NCBI GenBank assembly: GCA_022496805.1
Contig: CM040099.1
Coordinates: 16,146,531-16,210,530, forward strand
Source: Pohlia nutans
Lineage: Eukaryota > Streptophyta > Bryopsida > Bryales > Mniaceae
Length of the DNA: 64,000 nt
Direction: 5' to 3'
This document shows positions 38,201 to 49,228 of the stretch, piece by piece (position 1 is the stretch's first letter; each line of letters begins with the position of its first letter). Position numbers and translations under genes: made by a program. Below the pieces are notes generated by a model. It saw only the letters and a list, made by a program, of their open reading frames with translations, searched no databases and was not told the DNA's origin.

Positions 38201-41200
38201 TAGTATTCTTTTCACATTTCGGATTTAATATATTTCTTGTATCAAATATTTTATTATAATGTATGATTCTATTCTCCACTGTCATTTGCACATGTTATAA
38301 GAAACTAAGTATTTGCAATAAAAATTTATTGGAATTAATAAGAATGTTTTGAGGTATTTCACCTAAGAATTAGTAAAAGCACATTATGTATTAGGAAAAA
38401 TAGAGAATTATTTTACTAATAGGGAACATACAATATCATTAATGAAAAGTTTTACATCATATATTAGAGTTAACCGAAAAGAAGGCCATGAAACATGCCT
38501 TTTCAACCTTCTTTCAAGCGCTCTTTTGAGCTCCCTTGAGCTATGTTTGGGTTGAATAGTCTCGTGTCATAACTTGTCCCCTTGTGGGCCATGGGCTTGG
38601 AGCTTTGGTAGGAGGTGTGGAAGTCATTGCGAGGTGTGGAGAATAATGACAGTGGCTTGCTTTAGATTGTCTCCCAACTCCTCTTGAACTAGTTTTCGGT
38701 CTATTTATATTTCAATATGAGTTCAGGAGGAGTTCAAGAGGAATTTGCTAAAACTTTCCTCTTTGGGCTGATTTTTCAGTTAACTCTATTGCAACAAATT
38801 TTGAAAACCAAAATGCGTATGCAGGGTAGTTTGAGTGTTTTTTAAAGGAATGCGAAGTGGAATGGTTTCTACTGTTAAACAAAAGGATTTTGTTAGTAAA
38901 AGTGGAAGTCAGCAATCTCGAAATGTAGTGGGCCACAGAACAGAGGGGGTAAGTAGTGAAATGTAAGGCATGTAAAGTTTGGAATAATTTTTTTATTTCA
39001 GGAGAACTTTATATACATTCGCATTGAGATCAGCCATATCAAGTGAAACTAATATACCTTAAAAGTTCCATAGTATACTAACCAAGCAGAAATTAAATTG
39101 TAAGGGACACAGACCAGAGTAAGAGCTGAGAGCGAAAAGTGAGGATCTAACCATTTAACCCCTAAATGTTCTCACCCTATTCATCAGAAGCAATAGTCCA
39201 AAGATGCATTATAAATTGCAACTAAGAGGAACATTTTTGAGGTGATGAATGAATAAAAGTTGTACATTATGAATTTTAAATTGTATTTATTTGATAGGAT
39301 TTACGATTGCTATCACAAATATTATTGTATTAGATTTCAAACTTAGAATTTAATAATCTGTAGTAATATGATTACAAGTAATATATTCACAGTCTTATAA
39401 TGAAATTTGTTGCGATGGGTTGAAATATACTATGGTAAGTGTAAATATTTTGGGAGAATATTCCGAAACACTAAATATTGTAGTTGTGTTTTTGAAGACC
39501 AATTTTAGACTGAAATATTTAAAAATTTGGGGTGGCACAGTACAACATGAAATGAGGCATTAAAGATTCACAAATCATTCCCTTTCTAATTGGATCACAC
39601 ATGCGCGGAGCTAACTTCTTGTTAAATTTTCAACAAATAAATCCACATTGCACAAAGTGCATGATGTATGGAAGTGCATAAAGTACAATAATCATCCTAA
39701 AAACTAAATCTAGGTAGATCATAGATAGCTTATAAATTTGGTCAACATCCAATAAGAGCTCTATGATATGCGTAGGTTTATGTTCTAAAATAAATACATG
39801 GTCTAGACTCTGTTGGAATTAGAATCCTGTTGGTTTTGGAGCCCATATCCAGTGCTTTCAATTGAGATAATGAATTTCAACAACTCTACTGTATACTTCA
39901 CTTTTGGAATGGTATGAAATTGAAGTAATGAATATATTATTTCTTTTGGACGCTCTGTAGGTCAATGTCTAAATAACACTACATAGGCTGTTCACGCAAG
40001 GAAATTATTAATGTCGAAGTAATAAAAATTTCCAAAAATACATCAGGCGATATTCTAATGTTAATTGCACAAGTTCCAGGAAATGAATTTTTTTGAAGAA
40101 TGTTCGTAATTAATATGAATGTCTAGAAGTGTTGGACTTAAAACTTTGTATGAAGATCATTTTCTATCGGAGTAATTGGGAAATTTTTTTGGAGTATTAC
40201 GAAACATAGAATTTTGTACACTAAAATTAATAAAATATATTTAACTAATTTTGAAAGCCAAACTATGTACTTAAGTGTGCTTTGACTGTCCTATAAACAA
40301 ATGGGACGTTTAAGGTTTATAATTTAGCTTATAACTTTGGCCCGCAGCGAGCATATGATGTGATGTACTTGAATTCACACTTAGCAAAAATGATGATTAA
40401 GACAAAGAGTAGAGTACAGAGTAAAGGGGCTACAGTGTTGTGGAGTTCATAGGTTTCTAGGATTGACAAATACTGTACACGTGGGTAGGAGACCACATCA
40501 TGAAAACACCGAGCCTGAATATATTCCTAGATACGGTAAATAAAAAACTACGACCCTGAACCACAGTTTATCCCTTAGAGCTCAGTAAAATAGCTGAGTC
40601 AGTCACATGGGTGGTTACATCAATCAATTCATACAATTTGGAACTTGCTTGGAACACTACATAATTGGGGTTCGCCTGATATGGTATACACTATACAACA
40701 ATGTCTTTTTATGTAGTCTGCAATTTTAAAATTGCACAGGTACTTGATAATAAATATAGAACAGGGCTGCGTTTCCTTATGTAAACCAATAATAGTAAGA
40801 TAAAACGAGCAACTAATCTATAGAGTTATATGGGATTTAATTGTTGTGGTTATGGACTGTCACTGAATCCTCTTATTTTAACCAGTAACATACCATAATG
40901 CCACAATGTGGCTCCTGTTGTATTCAGTAATTTTGAGTAGGTTTTCTGTAGATATTTTTTGTTAATTTTAAAAACTTAATATATTCAACGTATGTAATAT
41001 TATTCAATAATTTCAGTGATAAAAAAATGGTCCAATTGAATGGCAGAAATTTCTCAATATGATCGATTACACTTGTTATTTTAGAACCATGGATTCATGG
41101 TCCTTCAGGGGTTACTCACATATATGTTTTATGTTTATGTGAGGTAGGTACATTACCAGAGTTGTTCACAACTCTTTAATTTGGAATTTGCGATGCACAG

Positions 41201-42155
41201 ATAGCATTGTAGTGTATGTAATTAAGTGTCTTGTACGCTAATAATTATACATTGAATCTCATGACCATTATGTAGGAGGTACCAAGTTCTATGGCAAGAA
41301 AGGAGAAATGAACGAGCAGATTTTCGTAGGAGGCATCCACGAAGAAACGGAAGAGCGGGGGCCCCTTACCCAATAGGTATGGAAGAAATACCACCCTTTC
41401 CCGTGTGGCTTGAAGCAGACATCCGTTCCGCAAAAGACCAAGGGATGGAAGTACCGGACGATGTGGAGGACTCATCGAAACCCCCGTCTCTACAAGCCCA
41501 GAGGTTTAGAAGCATGTACTCGTATGGATACCACTTCCAAGTTAAAAGTGCAGAAGGAAGCTCAAATAATACGTGTGATTCTGGAGTGGCAGCAATCTTC
41601 CGTAGGCCGTGCCGTTCGGGGAGGAGAGACATAAATACAGTAGAAGCAAATTTGGAGTACATCGGGGAGATATTGGAGATTGTGGAATTGAATTACGGAC
41701 GACATTGCACTGTTGTATTAGTATGTGATTGGGTGAAAGCGAACTATAGAGGTAGAAACGCCACAGTAAAGAAAGATGAGTGGGGATTCACTATGGCTAA
41801 TTTCACCTCACTCGTACCGTACGGATATGAGTCATTTGCATTCCCGATTCATTGTGACCAGGTTTTTTTCTCCGATGATGAGGATGAACCTGGCTGGAGA
41901 GTAGTATTACGAACAGAGGTAAGAGGCCGTAGAATTGACAGCGAGATGGAGGAAGAAGAGGAACCAGAGTTGTTTGCACTAGGACGGGATGTTGATTTTG
42001 AGGGTCTTAGAGCACCAAACATAGTTCCAGAGACAAACCCTGATCCTCTTCCAACAGGAAGAAACATTCAGATGCCAGAGATCTTGAATCCAATGTCAGA
42101 TGATAATGGCATCGGTTTTGACAGAGATGTAGGGGAATCTTCAGAGGATGATTGA
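32284..42155 (+). CDS. CACTA transposase, TNP2 family, intact
   Basis: Exons 32284-32463, 32679-34139, 37022-37920 and 41276-42155 join with GT/AG sites and compatible phases into 1139 residues. Residues 1-60 are a transposase-associated Cys segment (YPCACNRCRG, HIAHGRDPYLIYP). Exon 2 is the TNP2 core: CPEGH...CPTC, VVRYFDVIKHL, YNLPPWL, LIPGPKAPT, NDFPAFGLLSG, GYKGCPLCG, FRRARAAFNNHPELR. Exon 3 begins LPVRHVLDVMHCEKNI and holds a DUF4218-like block (GLKSHDFHVLLQQ, RWMYPYERYFKTLKGYVRN). Exon 4 is a DUF4216-like region with an acidic tail (EMEEEEEPE). TNP2 enzymes bind and cleave CACTA ends in the nucleus. No stop or frameshift was found. Introns of 2.9 and 3.4 kb contain nested MITEs. A 5' non-coding exon is possible. 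Confidence 0.92.
34450..34913. mobile_element. diverged TTAA-flanked element, copy A5, in TNP2 intron 2
   Basis: The right part follows copies A1 and A8 in order (CATTTACAACCTTGCTTTGT, ACATCAACTACC, GAATTGGGACCTTCG) and ends CAGGGTTAA. The left end is not identifiable, so it is probably truncated or strongly diverged. Confidence 0.5.
35751..36471. mobile_element. candidate TTAA-flanked element, copy A6, in TNP2 intron 2
   Basis: The left end TTAACCCTTTAAGGGCC is clear and is followed about 15 nt inside by an imperfect hairpin (GCCGCAC...GTGGC). The right end (AAAGGTTTAA at about 36462-36471) is a weak match. A neighbouring orphan end GAAGGGTTAA lies at 35652-35661. Confidence 0.45.
38465..38788. 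mobile_element. intact TA-flanked MITE, family B, copy 2, in TNP2 intron 3
   Basis: Same length, orientation and sequence as 28531-28854 with a few substitutions. Ends TAGAGTTAACCGAAAAG and TTTTTCAGTTAACTCTA. It lies in the third intron of the transposase gene. Confidence 0.85.
39155..41115. other. TNP2 intron 3 repeats with unpaired TTAA-element ends
   Basis: A clean left end TTAACCCCTAAATG at 39155 has no clear partner. A second segment at about 40884-41115 is homologous to the GRAS-intron element at 51947-52143 (shared TTTTGAGTAGGT and AGAACCATG...GGTCC) and ends TTCAGGGGTTAC, with an ACCATG/CATGGT hairpin near that end. No coding sequence is present. Confidence 0.5.
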
Positions 42156-42511
42156 TAGGTACATTACTGCACAGTTCCTAAACTGAGTATCTTCTTGACT
42201 TTTATCTTTATTGAACCCTAAGCTTTGAGAAAATTGTCGACTAGGACAGATATGACACAATGTACGAGCATATAAAATTATTGAAAAATATAAGGCAGTA
42301 ATGGAAATGAAGCAGTAGCAAGATAAAAGAGATGGGGGACTTTGAGAAGCTTTAGAATATTGTGACTGTACAGTCACTTTATATTTTGGCAGTGAAAAGA
42401 TAGGTGAACATCATGATTTGTATGAAGGAAGGGGTGTGTGTGAATTAGAGTATCACAAAGAGTTTTTTATTTTCCCCTAAACAGAAATATTTAATGATGA
42501 CACCCTTGCAG
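42156..42511. other. 3' flank of TNP2, no gene seen
   Basis: AT-rich sequence following the transposase stop. No clear domain. Confidence 0.4.
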
Positions 42512-42912
42512 ACTGACTGAGGTTCCTCCAAACCAGCACATTGACTTCTTCCTGAAGGTAAGATCACTCTCATTCCAAAACATCACAATCAATTGCATTT
42601 GCTTGTTTTTGTACATCGTTTATTTCAGTTACTCAATGTTCATAAAGCATTTGATCCTGAGCAATAGATTTAGTAAGCACTACTGGGAGAAGAATTACTT
42701 GTATTCTCCAACATATATGTAAATGTACTAATGTAAAGTACGGGAATACAGAAGTACGGCATGTCCTTATCGATAATTTGCTACTGTTAGGGCTTTGCTG
42801 TGGACCGGGAGAACGCTAATCCGGTGTATACCATTGAGAGGATTGGCAATGGAGCCACATTGGCTGCCCAAGGTCCTTTGCGAGCGTGGGCCAGGATTTA
42901 TCTGACTTTTAG
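42512..42912 (+). pseudogene. two in-phase exon-like fragments of unknown origin
   Basis: Segment 42512-42557 (after CCTTGCAG, before GTAAGA) reads LTEVPPNQHIDFFLK. Segment 42791-42912 (after TGTTAG, before GTACTT) reads GFAVDRENANPVYTIERIGN and GATLAAQGPLRAWARIYLTF. They splice in phase (K|G). I do not recognise the family. They lie in the CACTA element 3' of TNP2. They may be another captured host gene or downstream exons of an element gene. Confidence 0.5.
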
Positions 42913-44134
42913 GTACTTTTACATACCTTTCAATTTATCCAGTGCTCTATGTGGGGTACTTGTGCAAAGAAATTAGTGGTAATCCTAGGTTTTTCTATCA
43001 TAGCCTAATGGACCAAGTATCTTAACTAGGACATTTCAATGTTCGAGGAGGTTATTACGGTGTCAATCTTATATTTAGTGTTTGACATAAATTATGTGAG
43101 TTTGTTATATCAATACAAAAATGGGCACTATAATTTTTGTTTATTCCAAATTTTTAAAGTGGAAGTTATGGAGCAAATGGGTTTTGTTTAGGAAGAAAGC
43201 AGTGCCGGCAGCCCTCACCAAAATCCAAAAATATATGTATCTGAACTTGAACCGTAGGATGTTGTTATAGATTTCCTATAGAGTTAATGGTAAAATTTTA
43301 TTAGAGTATGACTATAAGGATTGCAAGATTATATTGCTTGTAGTGAAAAGATAAAATTTCAATATTTTTGGAGATTTATATTTCCATCTTTGAAGACATG
43401 GGAAAAATGGTGTAATTGGTCATGAAATTCTCTAAAATGTAATTAAGTGGTTAATTTGGTATTTTCTAGTAAGAACCTTCTACCCTAAATAAATATGAAC
43501 ACAGTAATAAATAGAAGGAGATGAAAATGGTGCCCAATAACAGGAAAAACTGCAGTCATGGAGGAGTTATGATGTGTTCAGCTCAATGCGACCAGGAAAA
43601 GGACAGCTAATCCCACCAAACGACCATATATGACTCTGGACATGTCACAAAGCTGAAGGTTTGTTTTCTTTCATGTTCAGTTATGGTATTTTACATCTGT
43701 AACCACAATTTCAACATCGTTCATGCAGCAGTGACCACATGTTGTACTCCTTAAGTTATTAGTAGTTGTACACGGACTTCTACTAGGAATGTATTCGTGT
43801 GTCTGATAAACACATGGATTTATTAGTCACTAATTCCAGGAACACAAGATTTTTTCCCATTTGCATTTTTGTTTTATGTATGTGATTGATTGAAATATTC
43901 ACCTAACCCTTAAACAACAATTCCTTTCCTGATACCACACCCAAAATCTCATTTTATATTCCATTTTAAGCATGATTCTGAGTTTAACTTACTTTAGCTT
44001 TATTCTAAGGAAGTATAGATCTCTCTAAGGTGCTCGGTTTGGAATTTTAAAAACCCCATTTGGTGCAATGGTGTAGAAGTAATGAGCAACATTCTCCCAA
44101 ACTAAAATCAAACCCGTGGGGCTGTCATTGTCGT

Positions 44135-44700
44135 TTAACCCTTAAACATACCACTTCTTTATAGGAAAGTCAAACCACCCAATTTTCCAGAATTTAGCCT
44201 TCAAGATTTATCAAAATATATTTTGTAATATTTTTCATGCATGGAATTGAATGTTTCCTATCAGTCTTGAAGTTTTCAGATTTTTTTTATTTAATACAGC
44301 ATTTTTAACAAATTTTTAAGTTAAATAATTCAAAAAACAATATTTATTACAAAAAAGCTTTAAAATTTTAATATTTTTTTGGGAGCAGGTACAAATTACA
44401 ATGGAGAATCACATGATATGTTTTCCATAGAAATTTTTTATTTCAATTTTGAAATACGAAAGCTGAACATCCTATCATTCCTATGTAGTGTAATTCAAAC
44501 CTTGACCTACAAAGCATGCAAAAGCAATAAAATACTCAATAATTGGAATTTTTATGATTTGAAAAGTGGAGTACAAACTAGACTTAATAAACTTCATTTT
44601 CTTAGTTGGGTGTGTTAGCAACAAAAGTCATCTTCAAGATCAAAATTGGGTTTGACCAACAAACATCCAGTAACTGGATGCGTGGACGTTTAGGGGTTAA
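44135..44700. mobile_element. TTAA-flanked piggyBac-like MITE, copy A7
   Basis: The element is 566 bp, starts TTAACCCTTAAACATACC and ends GTGGACGTTTAGGGGTTAA. A perfect CATCCAG/CTGGATG hairpin lies about 20 nt inside the right end. A related broken start (CTAACCCTTAAACAAC) occurs just upstream at 43905. Confidence 0.7.
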
Positions 44701-44840
44701 GGGTTAAGCCTGTGAATCATTGGTCCTTGTTAGGGCTAACCACTTAGAAGAATGAAAAAAGTTTTAGCCTAAACCCTAAAAAGACACAGATACAGTATGT
44801 GTTGGGTGTTGTAGAGCATGGCCCTAAGTGCACATTTCAG

Positions 44841-45591
44841 TCCTCATCCGGACTTGTGGCCACTGGTATGAAGATATTTCGATGAAGCTGATTGAGGTAA
44901 GTTTTTCGCAAAGCCCTCTCATACATCATTGTAGATGACATCGCACTGTTTGTATGGTCTGTAATAAACTAATTTCTAATTTTCTGGCATTCAATGCAAA
45001 TTCTCAATATACTCAGAGTATCAAGTGTCAGATGTTACTTTTGATGTGTGCCATTTGATTCGATTCAGATGCTTTAAGAAAGTTAGAGGTAAGTCTTGTC
45101 ATGTAAAAAGAGAATTTTTGTACAACCATGAATGTTGGCTACATCAACCTCCATAAAGTGAATATTTAATTAAGGTGGGGACAGATACTAGCTCCCATGA
45201 ATCCCCCATTTGTTAAGGTATATGAAAATGTAATGGTCACTGAAGGTTTTTATTGAACGGAACATTGTATTTCTGTATACCCTGCGGACAGTCATTTCGG
45301 TAATGTGTGAACAATATACAGAAAATGGAGAATCCTGTATCTTTACGTACATTTTGAATATATCAATCTTGATAAATAACAAAGGATCATTTCTAGAGTA
45401 AACACTGAATTGTGGACCTAAAGTTTTTTTGATTTGATAGCGGATGATCTTTTAACTACATTACAGATGGAAAAATAGTAGCTTCTTTGTTGAAGTGTAA
45501 CTTGTGTTGTTGGGATGCAGGCCATTAAGGACTTAGAATTTGAACCACCAATGTCAATACTCATATCTGGTGATATAGACTGGAGCACCAA
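44841..45591 (+). pseudogene. two further exon-like fragments with consensus splice sites
   Basis: Segment 44841-44896 (after CATTTCAG, before GTAAGT) reads LIRTCGHWYEDISMKLIE. Segment 45521-45591 (after GATGCAG, before GTACGT) reads AIKDLEFEPPMSILISGDID then WSTK. The phases join (E|A). No family is recognised. They may belong with the fragments at 42512-42912, but no single exon links the two pairs in phase. Confidence 0.4.
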
Positions 45592-45681
45592 GTACGTATT
45601 TCATCTCAAAGTTGTAAATACCCTTTTGCTGTTCACTTTTTCTATGTTGTCTATGGTATTATAAATTTTCTTTATACATAA

Positions 45682-46228
45682 TTAACCCTTTAGCGCGCCG
45701 GCGTCCAGAATCTGGACGCCGGATGAATTTCAGCAGCTCGATTTCTGTAGGTACTGGATGTTTTTCATCCATTTTTTTTTTTTTCATTCTTGTGCTAGTT
45801 GAATACCATTTGTATGGTATGGATCTTCCAAATAAGATAATGTGAATTTTTGAAAAATTACAAAAGTGATTAATGTCAAGTTTCAATCTTAGTTCAAAAA
45901 GAAAGACCTTAAATATGATTTTCCATAGTAAGTAGAATCAAATAATGGAAACCATACCATCTCGTAGTTCATGTCATTCTAATTTCATTACAATATTTAA
46001 AAAATAAATTGTGTTAATTTTGGATTTTTAATTGAATTTCTAGAGAAAACCTTGCAGAATTACTTTAAAAATATTAATAATAAATATGATGAATCCAACC
46101 GTACAAATGTTATCTACACATTGACATTTACAACTTTGTTTTGTACATCAACTCCATTTTCGTTTTTCATAAACCATTTTATAACAAATCTTTGAAAACA
46201 GTGTTGAATCGGGACGTTAAAGGGTTAA
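45682..46228. mobile_element. TTAA-flanked piggyBac-like MITE, copy A8
   Basis: The element is 547 bp, starts TTAACCCTTTAGCGCGCC and ends GACGTTAAAGGGTTAA. It is closely related to copy A1 along most of its length. A perfect GGCGTCCAGA/TCTGGACGCC hairpin lies 16-17 nt inside the left end. Confidence 0.75.
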
Positions 46229-46255
46229 TGAACAGTATGGTACGACGCTATGGAC

Positions 46256-46830
46256 TTAACCTCTAACTGCCTGAGCGTCCTTTTGTTGGACAATGAACAG
46301 ATTTCATCCAAACTTTGTCATTAATCATGCATTTTTTGCAGATTAGAATTATTACTGTAGGTTCTATGGTAAATTAGCTAAAGCATATGTGATTCGATTA
46401 GAAAGAGGATGAGTTGTGAATGTTTCCTGCCTCGTTTCATGTTGTACTAATGAACTCAAAATGTTGAAGATGTCAATGTAAAAGTGTTTTAAAAAATGCA
46501 ACTCAAAAAATTAAGGAACCCATTAATCTCCTAACATCTCTACACTTAGAGTGTTACATTTTAATGAAGCACAATGAATTTTTTTTTTGAAATTGTCAAA
46601 ATCTTATTTGTAATTGAATTACAAAATAATTTTAATTTCACATTTCAAATTTTCTACAAAATTATTGGTAATAGCAATCATTGATCAAACCGTATGGATG
46701 AAATCTAAAATTCATAATGTACAACTTTTATTCATATATCAAGTTCAAAACATCCCTTTAGGTTGCATTGTTTAATGCATCTTTGCAGAACTGCCGAATT
46801 TGTAGAGGGCTCTAGACATTTAGGGGTTAA
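46256..46830. mobile_element. TTAA-flanked piggyBac-like MITE, copy A9
   Basis: The element is 575 bp, starts TTAACCTCTAACTGCC and ends GACATTTAGGGGTTAA. A GTCC...GGAC hairpin lies about 20 nt inside the left end. It starts only 28 bp after copy A8. Confidence 0.65.
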
Positions 46831-47808
46831 CCCGCCTTTAACTCCTTCTGAGTGAACCCAACCATAATGCAATCTGTATTTGGTCTTGCAGACAAAAGGG
46901 GCGTGAAGGAGCACGCCAAATGATTCTTGGACAGAGATAGTAAACAATGTTGATATGACCTTCAGGAGGGCAAATGCAAAATAGGCATGGAAGAACAGGT
47001 CATCCACTTGGCACTAGTTTTGTATGACTTTTTATTATGGTATGTAGTCAGGAACACAGTGCAGAGTTACTAGTGCATATAGAGATGGTTTGCAAAAAAT
47101 TATTTACCCCACAGTACATGCATTGGTAAACATGTAGCAATCAAACGGGGCTGTAAGTATTTATCAATACTGAACCACGATAAATTCATGTTGAACACAA
47201 TTTATTCCTTTTACTTCGTGCATCACTAGGGCATGTTGGATATTACAATATCACGTTCGAAGTAAGTGGATGGGAACCAGGAACACAACAATAGTAAGTA
47301 CTGAAAAGCTACGTAGAGATAATATGTTTGTCAAATCTGGACCCGTATCGTATTACCTCTTTTACATTGTAAAGGAAACTGACAGCATTCTACCCTGAGG
47401 AGCGTTATTAATGGACAGGGTGAATATGAAACCCTTAAACGAAAGATGTAAATGCCAAAAATATACCCATGTACAGACTGTTGAAATTGCCAAATTTACC
47501 AAGACCAGTGCCCAATTTACCAATGCCAAATTCACGAATGCAAAACTTACCAAACCAATGCCAAATTTACCAAGATTCTTTTACTATCTACATCATCAAC
47601 CATGAACTAGCCTGGCAGTGAGCAGGAAAAAAAAAGAATATATCGCCACATCAGCAAATGACGTGGATACAAAAGAAAAATCTGAACAATAAAAGTACAG
47701 TGCCGAAAGTAACACAAATGAGGTGGGTGTGTTGCCTTATACAACAGAAATCTGTGAAACCGATGAATGAGGTCGATGTAGTGCGCAACCCAACAGAAGT
47801 TTGTTGGT
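46831..47808. other. right arm of the CACTA element
   Basis: No gene seen. At about 47485-47580 a short A/C-rich motif recurs (AATTTACCAATGCCAAA and variants, four or five loose copies). Closer to the end, CAACAGAA recurs twice and may be subterminal binding sequence. Confidence 0.5.
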
Positions 47809-47842
47809 TTTTAGTTGATCTGGTCAACATTTTCTAGTAGTG
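47809..47842 (-). repeat. CACTA right terminal inverted repeat
   Basis: Read on the minus strand it begins CACTACTAGAAAATG and matches the left end with a few substitutions and one single-base indel. It is followed by TCC, the target duplication. Confidence 0.88.
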
Positions 47843-47989
47843 TCCACACCTCCTACCAAAGCTCCAAGCTCATGGCCCACAAGGGGACAAGTGATGACAC
47901 GACACTATTCAACCCAAATATAGTTCAAAGGAGAGGTTAGAAGGAGGGCAAAAAGGGAGGTTAGATGGGCTTCTTTTAGGTTAACTCTA
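47843..47989. mobile_element. right part of the family B MITE split by the CACTA element
   Basis: It resumes with TCCACACCTCCTACC and runs through GCCCACAAGGGGACAAG to TAGGTTAACTCTA, the other terminus of the MITE whose first part ends at 11934. Joining the two, less one copy of TCC, restores a contiguous element apart from a roughly 20-bp repeat-length difference. Confidence 0.85.
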
Positions 47990-48321
47990 TTTCCTCCAGA
48001 AGAAAGACAAGGTAAAATCGGTTTTAAACCTTGAAAGGGCAGCAAAAATGAATTTTGACTCCTCTTTTTTCGACCAATCATTAGGTTGTGTGTTGTCAAG
48101 GAGATTCAAACCTTGCACCTCACCAATGCAAAAGAAGTTTCTCCTCACCACACTCAAGTTCCCAAGAGGAAGTCTAATTGTGACCCCCACACCAATTGTC
48201 ATGCTTGCCCAAAGCAAGTGTTTGGTCGCTTGTGACTAACAAGTACAAAAAATACTATTTAAAGGCTGAAAACTCCAGTAAGCAAACAAGATATGCCTAT
48301 TTTACTTTACGGATAACTCTA
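47986..48321. mobile_element. TA-flanked MITE, family E, copy 1
   Basis: Homologous throughout to 58185-58536 in the opposite orientation (TTTCGACCAATCAT, CCTTGCACC, CCCAAAGCAAGTGTTTGGT). The right terminus is TTACTTTACGGATAACTCTA. The left terminus is merged with that of the family B MITE. Confidence 0.7.
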
Positions 48322-48864
48322 AAATGATAAATATATATATTTTGTTTTCTTTTTTCTTTTTTTTTTCTTTTTCTTGTGTTTTTTTAAGAAAAAACATGCA
48401 AAAGAACATCATGAATAAAGAGTTTGTTTCTTTGATAATCTTAATGTTGGTTCTAAAACCATCGTGAATAAAGAATTTTTTCATCACATACTTGGCAAGG
48501 CATGTTTTTGCAATGTTTTACGTATATTGTTGAGATGAACAGGGGTGATTACATTCAACATATGTTTTACATATGTTTATTGTATTAAAAATGTACGAAA
48601 GACATATTACAAACATGAAAAAACATATCATGATAAGATTTATATGTTTTTAATATGTCCATATAAATGATTGACTTTTGTCTTGCACAAAGAGACTCTT
48701 CAAGATGGTGAAAGTATGTACTGCATTTCAAAATATCATCTTCTAGAGAATGCAAATGCTTGGGTGAAATTGGAAATGCATAGTTATGATCCGTGCAACC
48801 AATTCCCAAATTGTTCGACTGGATGAGATCAGTCAAGCACTTAAAGGCTTGACACACTAACAAC
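48322..48864. other. AT-rich spacer, no gene seen
   Basis: Contains a long T-rich run (48340-48385) and no supported coding sequence. Confidence 0.5.
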
Positions 48865-49119
48865 TGTCACCTTGGAAGTTGGAACCAATATCCTGGCAGA
48901 CAAAATACGGTACCAGGGCTCTATCAGAAGTGTATCGGCGGCTGGGATATCTACAGCGTATCCTGTCTACCATATCCCAACGACACTACGTAGTTAATTA
49001 GCTAAAGCTTTCAAGCTTCATGCACTCTCTAGGAGTGTACTAGTATTATGTATATAACCAGTCTTTTGGTTATAGACGATCATCTGACTTTTAGGCTTCT
49101 TGGATACGCTTTACTCCAT
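48865..49119 (+). mobile_element. probable 5' LTR of a Copia-type retrotransposon
   Basis: The candidate LTR begins TGTCACC and ends ACTCCA, giving the TG...CA form. A TATA-like TATGTATATAACC is near 49047. It is followed at 49122 by TATCAGAGC, the core of the usual primer-binding site complementary to initiator Met tRNA. The exact start is inferred. I could not find a matching 3' LTR. Confidence 0.55.
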
Positions 49120-49228
49120 AGTATCAGAGCAAGTTCAGGAGAATAGCAGACCTATTACAAAGCAAGTTTTTCTGGCTTGTCTTAGTTGAATAGAGCTATA
49201 GTCCAGTAGAAGCAGATCAATAGTCCCA

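Larger units (their letters stand above)
11935..47842 (+). mobile_element. complete 35.9-kb CACTA (En/Spm) transposon with cargo
   Basis: The left end reads CACTACTAGATAATC and the right end, reversed, CACTACTAGAAAATG. Homology continues about 33 bp inward with an indel (both reach GCCAAATCAAC or GACCAGATCAAC). Both sides carry the 3-bp duplication TCC (11932-11934, 47843-47845), the CACTA hallmark. The flanks are the two halves of one family B MITE, which fixes the borders. It contains an unbroken TNP2 transposase gene, a minus-strand SR-rich accessory gene, a small repeat-protein gene, fragments of at least three host genes and many nested MITEs. At nearly 36 kb it is longer than the CACTA elements usually described, partly because of its cargo and nested insertions. 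With transposase and both ends intact, it could be autonomous. Confidence 0.92.

Noticed and set aside
42679..42700. CACTACTGGGAG as a possible CACTA left end
   Set aside because: No inverted partner with a 3-bp duplication was found. The 11935/47842 pair satisfies all criteria instead.
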